The notes beneath the pieces were generated by a model. That model was not told the origin of the DNA, made no database searches, and worked only from the letters and a program-made list of their open reading frames with translations. From contig JBIQKN010000041.1 of NCBI GenBank assembly GCA_044506565.1, positions 1 to 24,188 of the forward strand: a stretch of 24,188 bases of DNA, read 5' to 3'. Source of the stretch: Croceibacterium_A sp044506565 (GTDB lineage: Bacteria > Pseudomonadota > Alphaproteobacteria > Sphingomonadales > Sphingomonadaceae). Below, piece after piece: positions 1-6,593 of the stretch. Positions within the stretch are counted from its first letter, which is position 1, and each line of letters opens with the position of its first letter. The position numbers and the translations under genes are program-made.

Positions 1-871
<871 letters not shown>

Positions 872-873
872 TG

Positions 874-1428
874 TTAGCCTTTCATCGCTTGCGCGAGGGA
901 ATTGAGACGCGTGCGGATCGAGTTGTCGATGCGCTGCGAACCGATGGTGACGACGAGGCCGCCGAGCAGCTCGGGGTCGACGCTCGTCCGGAGCTTGACG
1001 GTGCGGCCCTCGCGGGCGCGGAGCTTCTGCTCGAGCGTGGCGACCTGGTCGTCGCTGAGCGGATGGGCCGAGGCGACCTCGGCGGTGACTTCGCCGCGCT
1101 GGGCGGCGGCGATGGCCTGGAACGCGCGGATCGATGCCGAGAGTTCGCCGGCGCGGCGGTTCTGCGCCAGCACGCCGAGGAAGTTGCGCGTCAGCGGGTC
1201 GAGCCCGAGCTTCTCGCCGAGGCCGGCGAGCACGCGGCCGAGCGCCTCGCGGCCGACCGCGGGATTGCGCACCAGCGCGCGCAGTTCGGCCGATTCGCCG
1301 ATCGCGGCGGCCAGCTTTTCGAGGTCGCTCTCGACGGCGGTGACCTTGCCGGCCTCGCTCGCCAACTCGAACAGCGCGGCGGCGTAACGCCCGGAAAGGC
1401 TGGCCTTGATACTTGCGGAAAGCTCCAC
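874..1428 (-). CDS. atpH: F1 ATP synthase subunit delta (OSCP homologue)
   Basis: Delta sits on top of F1 and ties the head to the peripheral stalk made by the b and b' subunits. The 184-residue product has the normal delta length. It starts LSASIKASLSGRYAAALFEL (the helical N-terminal domain that contacts alpha) and ends with the conserved LLGGLVVTIGSQRIDNSI segment. I chose the GTG at 1428 because the family N-terminus begins there and an AAGGGA lies about 9 nt upstream. A longer in-frame reading from a TTG at 1533 adds 35 residues unlike any delta. It is the first gene of the F1 operon in this window, with the stop 2 nt before atpA. Confidence 0.96.
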   Translation of the reverse strand: MELSASIKASLSGRYAAALFELASEAGKVTAVESDLEKLAAAIGESAELRALVRNPAVGREALGRVLAGLGEKLGLDPLTRNFLGVLAQNRRAGELSASIRAFQAIAAAQRGEVTAEVASAHPLSDDQVATLEQKLRAREGRTVKLRTSVDPELLGGLVVTIGSQRIDNSIRTRLNSLAQAMKG

Positions 1429-1569
1429 GCGAGGGGGTCCCTTGGTGAACGGAATGTGCGCTTTCAGGCGGGGCGCTGGGAGGCACCCCGGCAAAGCTGG
1501 CGCGCGCCTAGCATCGGGTCGCAGGCGATGCAAGCCGGGTGGGGACCGGGATTTGCCGACGGCCGCAGC
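1429..1569 (-). promoter_or_regulatory. Leader and probable promoter region of the atpHA... operon
   Basis: This 141-bp gap between the protease stop and atpH start is the only place for a promoter dedicated to the F1 operon. On the minus strand the best pair I can see is TTGCAT (1533-1528) and TAGGCG (1510-1505) with a 17-nt spacer. It is a weak match to sigma-70 sites. The existence of a promoter here is inference from operon layout; the exact boxes are a guess. Confidence 0.25.
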
Positions 1570-3129
1570 CTAAGGCCGCGACCCCGCCGAGCACCGATAG
1601 ACGAGCCGTTCGTTCGGTCTCTCGGGTAGAAGCGAGACGATCGCGCTCTGCCGCGCGCCGAACTCGAGCGCGGCCTCCTCGCCCGAACCGCAGGCCGGGG
1701 CCTCGATCTCCGAGCGGGCAGTGCGCGCGCGCGCCATCGTCTCGCTGTCGAGCAGGTAGCGTTCGACGCGATATTCGCGCGCGTCGGGATCGAATTGGGC
1801 GATCGAAACCACGGCCTCCTCGTTGGGCACCAGGACCCGCGTCCAGCGGCCGTCGGCGAGGCCGTACTGCGTCCGCCCATTCACGCAGCCATCCGGCTTC
1901 CACTCGAACGGCAGGTCGGCGGGAGCCTCCCCGGTGACGCGGCTGCGCTCGGGATCGAGCACGCACACCAGCGCGCCCGACGTCTCGGGCTCGATCGGGC
2001 CGTTGTCCTTGGCTTCGGTCTCCGCGCGCAGCACCTCCTCCAGCCGGCCCTCGACCTCGTCGTATCCCGGCCGCAGAATCCACGCGAGCAGCGCGCCGGC
2101 GACGGCGACGCCTCCAGCCGCCGCGGCGATCTTGAGTTTCTGCCGGTCGCCGCGCTCGTGGAACACGAAGGCCGCCCCGCCGGCCCCGAGCGCGGCGATC
2201 AGCAGCACCAGCGCCAGTGCCATGCCGTTCTCGCGTTCCGACGCGAGCGCGAACTCGATCTTGCGCCGTTCGGCGTCGCGCCTACGGGACATGGCCTGCT
2301 CGTCGGCTGCGGCACGCGCCTGCGCGACCATCTGCTCACGCTCGGCGCGCGCGCGCTCGGCGGCCTCGAGGTCGGCGAGGCTGCGGCAAGGCATGCCGTT
2401 GACCTGCGGCGTGATCGAGTTGGCGCGCAGGAACGCAAGCAGCTCGCGAGCGGAGACCGCGAAGTAGAATTCGGCCTCGGCTCCGCTGCTCTCGGCGCCG
2501 AAGCTGTTGACCCCGATCACCCGTCCGCAGTCGTCGAGTAGCGGCCCCCCGCTGCTTCCGCGCGCGATCGGCGCCGTGTGCAGCAGCGAATCGAAGTCGC
2601 GCGTCGGGCGCCGGCCCGCGAGCGAGCCGGTGCTCTTTACCGGCGGCTGGGCGCGGAAGATATCGCTGATCGACAGACCCTGCGCGCGGTCGACGTTCAT
2701 CGGATAGCCGACCGAGGTGACGCTGCCGCTGTCGCCGTTGGCGTTGGCTGCGATAGTCAGCGGGGGCAGCCTCAACGGGGAGGTCGTACTGACGAGCGCA
2801 AGGTCGGTCCGCGGGCTTATCGCGACGAGCCGGCCATAGACCGCGCTCGCCCCGTCCGAAGGGACGATGCCGATTGCGAGCTCGTCGTCGGCCCGGGCTT
2901 CGGCAACCACGTGGGCGTTTGTGACGACCGTTTCGGGTCCGACCGCAAAGCCCGTGCCGTGCGATACCGGAACGACCTGGTCGCCGTTGATCTCGACGAT
3001 CACCACACGCACGACTCCGCGCGAGGCAGCGTCGATGTCCGCCGGATCGGCCAGGGCAGCCGACGGCACGAGCAGCATCAGCGCCGCGAGCGCGAGCATT
3101 CGGGCCGGCAGGATGAAGCGGCGCGTCAT
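1570..3129 (-). CDS. Exported trypsin-like serine protease with transmembrane hairpin and Cys-rich C-terminal domain
   Basis: The 519-residue product has a signal peptide ending near SAALA/DPAD (cut about after A27). A trypsin-like (S1/HtrA-type) domain follows with H73 (TNAHVV), D109 (RTDLALV) and S193 in the GSSGGP motif, a complete triad. Residues about 251-300 are rich in Ala, Glu and Arg and probably form a coiled coil. Two hydrophobic segments (about 303-323 and 334-352) flank a short basic loop (HERGDRQKLK). A C-terminal domain of about 165 residues carries four cysteines (C389, C415, C480, C513). No PDZ domain is visible. The start is ATG at 3129, with AGAAGG 6 nt upstream; the reading frame stays open far upstream, but that part is antisense to the DUF1203 gene. 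It is transcribed divergently from DUF1203-ada. Likely role: envelope proteolysis; substrate unknown. Confidence 0.9.
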   Translation of the reverse strand: MTRRFILPARMLALAALMLLVPSAALADPADIDAASRGVVRVVIVEINGDQVVPVSHGTGFAVGPETVVTNAHVVAEARADDELAIGIVPSDGASAVYGRLVAISPRTDLALVSTTSPLRLPPLTIAANANGDSGSVTSVGYPMNVDRAQGLSISDIFRAQPPVKSTGSLAGRRPTRDFDSLLHTAPIARGSSGGPLLDDCGRVIGVNSFGAESSGAEAEFYFAVSARELLAFLRANSITPQVNGMPCRSLADLEAAERARAEREQMVAQARAAADEQAMSRRRDAERRKIEFALASERENGMALALVLLIAALGAGGAAFVFHERGDRQKLKIAAAAGGVAVAGALLAWILRPGYDEVEGRLEEVLRAETEAKDNGPIEPETSGALVCVLDPERSRVTGEAPADLPFEWKPDGCVNGRTQYGLADGRWTRVLVPNEEAVVSIAQFDPDAREYRVERYLLDSETMARARTARSEIEAPACGSGEEAALEFGARQSAIVSLLPERPNERLVYRCSAGSRP

Positions 3130-3156
3130 CGCTCGCCTTCTCGCGGCGATCGGCTT

Positions 3157-3166
3157 TGAGCGCAAG
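3157..3166 (+). promoter_or_regulatory. Possible Ada box upstream of the DUF1203-ada pair
   Basis: The sequence TGAGCGCAAG matches 8 of 10 positions of the AAAGCGCAAG element through which methylated Ada activates its own promoter in E. coli. It lies 60 bp before the DUF1203 start in the 96-bp divergent gap. A possible -10 (TATTGG, 3198-3203) would put the box near -50, which suits an activator. That -10 is weak, and the leader it implies is short. A GC-rich genome yields such 8/10 matches by chance fairly often, so this remains a suggestion. Confidence 0.35.
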
Positions 3167-3225
3167 CCGCGGGACGCATCGTCTCCGCCGACGGGGCTAT
3201 TGGTGCGGGCAGAAAGGATCTGCCC

Positions 3226-3699
3226 ATGACATATCGCATAGAAGGACTGGCCCCCGCCCGATTTGCTCCGCTGCGGGCCATGAGCGATGACGAACTCGCG
3301 CGGCATCGCGCCGCACGCGTCATCGCCGATGCCGACCGCGGCTATCCGTGCCGGGTGACGCTCGAGGACGCGCGGGCCGGCGAGCGGCTGCTGCTGCTTC
3401 ATCACGTGCATCACGACGTCGAAAGCCCTTACCGGGCCGCGTTCGCGATCTTCGTGCGCGAGGAAGCGCGGGAGGCGGCGGTCTACGAGGACCGCTGCCC
3501 GCCATGCTTCGAGGGACGCACGCTGAGCCTGCGCGGGTTCGACGGCGAAAACGCGCTGGCCGATGCGAAGCTCGCTTTGCCGGGCGAGGCCGACGAGGCG
3601 ATCCGCGCCCTCCTTGCGGATGCGCGGATTGCCTATATCGATGCCCACAACGCCGCGTATGGCTGCTTTGCCGCGCGCATCGAGCGAGACGGACAATGA
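3226..3699 (+). CDS. DUF1203 family protein
   Basis: The 157-residue product resembles the DUF1203 family, small soluble bacterial proteins without an assigned function. Recognisable features are the opening MTYRIEGLAPARFAPL, the central PCRVTLEDARAGERLLLLHH, the SPYRAAFAIFVRE strand and the ending YIDAHNAAYGCFAARIER. The histidine cluster (LLLHHVHHD), two cysteines (ED-RCPPCFEG) and the conserved DAHN near the end are the likely functional residues. There is no signal peptide or membrane segment. The ATG at 3226 has AAAGGA 7 nt upstream. Its stop overlaps the ada start in ATGA, so the two are probably translated in a coupled way, which hints at a role alongside alkylation repair. The family assignment is by recall of the motif pattern. 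Confidence 0.85.
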   Translation: MTYRIEGLAPARFAPLRAMSDDELARHRAARVIADADRGYPCRVTLEDARAGERLLLLHHVHHDVESPYRAAFAIFVREEAREAAVYEDRCPPCFEGRTLSLRGFDGENALADAKLALPGEADEAIRALLADARIAYIDAHNAAYGCFAARIERDGQ

Positions 3700-4727
3700 G
3701 CGCCCCCGCGATCATCGACGACGAAGCCTGGGGAGCGGTGCTGCGCCGCGACCGGGCCTACGACGGACGCTTCGTCACCGGGGTATTCTCGACCGGCATC
3801 TATTGCCGGCCGAGCTGCGCGGCGCGGCACCCGGCGCGCGCGAACGTCCGCTTTTTCCCCGATGGCGCCGCCGCTCGCGCGGCCGGGCTGCGTCCGTGCA
3901 AGCGCTGCCTGCCCGACGACGTCGCGCGCGACGAGCGCGCGGTGCTCGCCGCGATCGAGGCGATCAAGCAGACCGAGGAGCCGCTCGCGCTGGCCGACCT
4001 CGCTGCGCGCATCGGCTATTCACCGACGCATTTCCAGCGCGTGTTCACCCGCGCCACGGGGCTCTCGCCGGCTGCCTATTCGCGCGCGTTGCGCGCCGAG
4101 CGCGCGCGCGAAGCGCTTGCCGCGAACGGGCGGGTGACCGACGCGATCTACGACGCCGGATTCGAAAGCGCCTCGCGGTTCTACGATTCGATGCAGGGGA
4201 GGCTGGGCATGGCGCCGTCGGCGTGGGTCAGGGGCGGCGCGGGCGTGACGATTCGCTGGGCGGTGGTCGAAAGCTCGCTCGGGCCGATGCTGGTCGCGGC
4301 GACCGACAAGGGCGTCTGCCGGCTGTCGTTCGGCCGCGGGCGCGAGGAACTCGAGCGGCTGTTCCCCAACGCCGAGCTCGTCGAGGGCGGGTCGGAATTC
4401 GAAAGCCTGCTGCGGCGCGTGATCGCCGCAGTCGACGACCCGGCAAGCGGGCGCGACATACCGGTCGACGTGCGCGGCACCGCGTTCCAGGAGAGAGTGT
4501 GGCAGGAACTGCGTCGGATCCCGCCGGGCGAGACTCGCTCCTACGCCGAGGTCGCCGCCGCGGCCGGCAACGCGCGCGCGGTGCGCGCGGCCGGCTCGGC
4601 CAACGGCGCCAACCATGTCCCGGTGCTGATTCCGTGCCACTGCGTTGTCAGGTCGGACGGCTCGCTCGGTGGCTACGCCTACGGGCTCGACATCAAGCGC
4701 AAGCTGCTCGAACGCGAACGAAAATAG
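3696..4727 (+). CDS. ada: Bifunctional Ada: methyl-phosphotriester/O6-methylguanine-DNA methyltransferase and regulator
   Basis: Ada repairs methylated DNA by moving methyl groups to its own cysteines and, once methylated at the N-terminus, activates the adaptive response. The 343-residue protein has the full architecture. The zinc/acceptor domain has C37, C41, C68 and C71 (IYCRPSC and PCKRC). An AraC-type helix-turn-helix region spans about residues 80-178. The C-terminal methyltransferase domain has the acceptor C314 in IPCHCVV, preceded by the helix that inserts into DNA (NARAVRAAGSANGAN). The family motif is normally PCHR; here the arginine position is C316, which is unusual. The ATG at 3696 overlaps the DUF1203 stop. 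Length and domain order match E. coli Ada. A REP-like inverted repeat begins at the last base of the stop codon. Confidence 0.97.
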   Translation: MSAPAIIDDEAWGAVLRRDRAYDGRFVTGVFSTGIYCRPSCAARHPARANVRFFPDGAAARAAGLRPCKRCLPDDVARDERAVLAAIEAIKQTEEPLALADLAARIGYSPTHFQRVFTRATGLSPAAYSRALRAERAREALAANGRVTDAIYDAGFESASRFYDSMQGRLGMAPSAWVRGGAGVTIRWAVVESSLGPMLVAATDKGVCRLSFGRGREELERLFPNAELVEGGSEFESLLRRVIAAVDDPASGRDIPVDVRGTAFQERVWQELRRIPPGETRSYAEVAAAAGNARAVRAAGSANGANHVPVLIPCHCVVRSDGSLGGYAYGLDIKRKLLERERK

Positions 4728-4787
4728 GGACAGTCCCTCTTTTTCGAAGAATAGGGCAGCCGCCATTCGAAAAAGGGGGACTGTCCC
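4727..4787. repeat. REP-like inverted repeat with GGGACAGTCCC cores; possible ada terminator
   Basis: Two 22-nt arms (4727-4748 and 4766-4787) are inverted copies matching at 21 of 22 positions, around a 17-nt loop. Each arm contains the palindrome GGGACAGTCCC (or its mirror GGGACTGTCCC) and TTTTTCGAA. The flanks also nearly mirror each other (AAAATA outside left, TCATTTT outside right). Elements of this kind, from memory, occur in multiple copies in proteobacterial genomes, often near REP-associated (Y1/RAYT) transposases. No transposase is in this window. The hairpin sits directly after ada and before the ribosome-binding site of the next gene, so it could also end or stabilise the ada transcript. 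Confidence 0.8.
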
Positions 4788-4808
4788 TCATTTTGAGGAG
4801 AATCGATC

Positions 4809-5561
4809 ATGACCGCGAATCGCGAGGCCTTTGCCGCGCTGCACGTGCCGGGCGATCCGGTGCTGCTTTACAACGTGTGGGACGTCGGCAGCGCGAAAGC
4901 GGTTGCGGCGGGCGGTGCGAAGGCAATCGCGACAGGCAGCCACGGCGTGGCCGAGAGCAACGGGTTCCCCGATGGCGAAGGCATGCCGTTCAACTTGTTC
5001 CTCGACGCGACGCGGAGGATCGCACAGGGAGTCGACCTGCCGGTGACCGCCGATTTCGAAGGCGGCTTCGCGGTCGATGCGGCCCGTGTCGCCGAACACG
5101 CGCGCTATCTCGCCGAGACCGGCGTGGTCGGCTGCAACTTCGAGGACCAGGAGATCGGCGGGCCGGGCCTGCATCCGATTGCCGAACAGGCGCAGCGCGT
5201 GGCGGCGGTGGTCGAGAGCGGACTGTGGGTCAATGCGCGCACCGACCTGTTCCTGCGCAAGCTGATCGCGGGCGAGAACCCCAACGACCGCTCGCTGCTC
5301 GGCGAGGCGCTCGAACGGGCGCACGCCTATGCCGAGGCCGGGGCTAACAGCTTCTTCATTCCCGGCGTGAGCGACATCGACCTGATCGCCGAGGTCTGCG
5401 CGGCCTCGCCGCTGCCGGTCAACGTGATCAAGGGCGACGCGCTCGAGATCCCGGCGCTGGCGCAGGCCGGCGTAGCACGGATCAGCTGGGGCCCGCGGCC
5501 CTGGCGCTGGGCGATGGACCGGCTGACGGAGGAGGCGCGGGCGCTCTACGAAAACGGGTAA
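4809..5561 (+). CDS. Isocitrate lyase / phosphoenolpyruvate mutase family protein
   Basis: The 250-residue protein belongs to the PEP mutase/isocitrate lyase superfamily, TIM-barrel enzymes that make or break C-C or P-C bonds next to a carboxylate in a Mg-dependent reaction. Visible motifs are NVWDVGSAKAV and GSHGVAESNG near the N-terminus, VTADFEGGF (D82, E84, metal site), CNFEDQ (E112) and VNARTD (R144, D146). The KKCGH motif of true isocitrate lyase is absent, so glyoxylate-cycle activity is unlikely. The compact length fits the uncharacterised PEP mutase-like branch; the substrate cannot be read from sequence. The ATG at 4809 is preceded by GAGGAG about 7 nt upstream. It lies on the same strand as ada but is separated from it by the inverted repeat. 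Confidence 0.92.
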   Translation: MTANREAFAALHVPGDPVLLYNVWDVGSAKAVAAGGAKAIATGSHGVAESNGFPDGEGMPFNLFLDATRRIAQGVDLPVTADFEGGFAVDAARVAEHARYLAETGVVGCNFEDQEIGGPGLHPIAEQAQRVAAVVESGLWVNARTDLFLRKLIAGENPNDRSLLGEALERAHAYAEAGANSFFIPGVSDIDLIAEVCAASPLPVNVIKGDALEIPALAQAGVARISWGPRPWRWAMDRLTEEARALYENG

Positions 5562-5591
5562 GAAGCCCGCGACCGCCTTGCCGCCACACTG

Positions 5592-5616
5592 CTCCTGCGC
5601 AAGGCTTGCGCGGGAG
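5592..5616 (+). other. Hairpin abutting the ribosome-binding site of the CPBP gene
   Basis: The 11-nt arms at 5592-5602 and 5606-5616 pair completely, with one G-U wobble, around a GGC loop. The 3' arm ends where the purine-rich ribosome-binding tract (AGGAGAGG, 5617-5624) begins, 11 nt before the ATG at 5628. It could tune translation of the protease or weakly end the upstream transcript; there is no T-run after it. Confidence 0.45.
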
Positions 5617-5627
5617 AGGAGAGGTCG

Positions 5628-6593
5628 ATGGACATCACAGAACATCCAGCGGAAGCGGCCGTCGTCCCGAGCCCGAAGCCGCTGTGGAAGCGGGTGCTGC
5701 AGTTTCCCCTGGTCACGCTGGTACTCGCGGTTGCGATCATGGTCGCAGCGCAGTCGCTGGCCGGCGCGGTCAGCTATCTCGCGGGCACTCCCGTGGATGA
5801 GCTGGCGAGGGGGAACGACCTGCTCTTCGCCTTGGTCGCCACGGTAATAATGGTGCTCGCGTACAAGCTGATCATCGTCCGCCTGGGAGAGCAGCCGCGC
5901 GACGACCTGCCGTTCGACGTGCGCGCGCGCGACGTCGGGAGCGGGTTCCTGCAGGGCGCGATGGTATTTTCGGCGATCGTCGGCGTCGCCGCGTTGCTCG
6001 GCAGCTATCAGGCGCTCGGGCTGAGCCCGGCGGAGGACTGGCTGCCGATCCTGGTCGTGACCGGCGTGATGGCCGGGGTAACCGAAGAGATCCTGCTGCG
6101 CGGGATCGTGTTCCACTGGCTCGAAGAGCTCGGCGGCAGTTGGGTCGCGCTGGCGCTGTCGGCGCTGCTGTTCGGCTTCCTGCATGCGGTCAATCCGAAC
6201 GCGACGCTGATCTCGTCGCTGTCGATCGCTCTGGCGGCCGGAGTGCTGCTCGGCGGCGCCTACATGCTGACTCGAAACCTGTGGCTGGCGATCGGCCTGC
6301 ACGCGGGCTGGAACGTGACCCAGGGGCTGGTCTGGGATGTCCCCATCTCGGGCCTCGCGCTCGATGGCTGGGTCGAGTCGCGCCTCGTCGGCGACCCGAT
6401 CCTTTCGGGCGGGGCGTTCGGGCTCGAAGCCTCGGCGATCACGATGGTGGTCGCGACGGCCTACGGCGCCTGGCTCGTCGTGCGCGCGGTGCGACGCGGG
6501 AATGTGGTGCGCAACTGGTGGGCGCGGCGGAGGTCAGACGAAGCTGTAGGGGTCGACATCGACCGCGATGCGGACGCCTTGCGGGAAGCTTAG
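5628..6593 (+). CDS. CPBP family intramembrane glutamic protease (Abi/CAAX type)
   Basis: The 321-residue protein is polytopic, with hydrophobic segments at about residues 26-50, 65-86, 106-126, 139-160, 172-190, 196-228 and 266-286. The CPBP signature is complete: EE at 153-154 followed by R158 (VTEEILLRGIVFH), FGFLH with H186, and GLHAGWN with H225. The family includes CAAX prenyl proteases and many bacterial membrane proteases linked to bacteriocin immunity or envelope control; the substrate here is unknown. The ATG at 5628 has a strong AGGAGAGG upstream. The last 19 residues are charged (VGVDIDRDADALREA) and lie antisense over the 3' end of priA, so they are probably a dispensable tail created by readthrough into the neighbouring gene. 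Confidence 0.93.
   Translation: MDITEHPAEAAVVPSPKPLWKRVLQFPLVTLVLAVAIMVAAQSLAGAVSYLAGTPVDELARGNDLLFALVATVIMVLAYKLIIVRLGEQPRDDLPFDVRARDVGSGFLQGAMVFSAIVGVAALLGSYQALGLSPAEDWLPILVVTGVMAGVTEEILLRGIVFHWLEELGGSWVALALSALLFGFLHAVNPNATLISSLSIALAAGVLLGGAYMLTRNLWLAIGLHAGWNVTQGLVWDVPISGLALDGWVESRLVGDPILSGGAFGLEASAITMVVATAYGAWLVVRAVRRGNVVRNWWARRRSDEAVGVDIDRDADALREA

Noticed and set aside
3130..3696. Upstream extension of the protease frame to a 708-codon reading
   Set aside because: The added 189 codons run antisense through DUF1203 and place the signal peptide in mid-protein; ATG 3129 with a good ribosome-binding site is the clear start.
4788..6302. 504-codon minus-strand open frame
   Set aside because: It is antisense to two well-supported plus-strand genes (PEP mutase family and CPBP) and has shadow-type composition (Arg, Gln, Asp, His).
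5628..6593. CPBP protease as an abortive-infection or bacteriocin-immunity gene
   Set aside because: The family includes such members, but no toxin, bacteriocin or phage-defence gene lies nearby; context gives no support.
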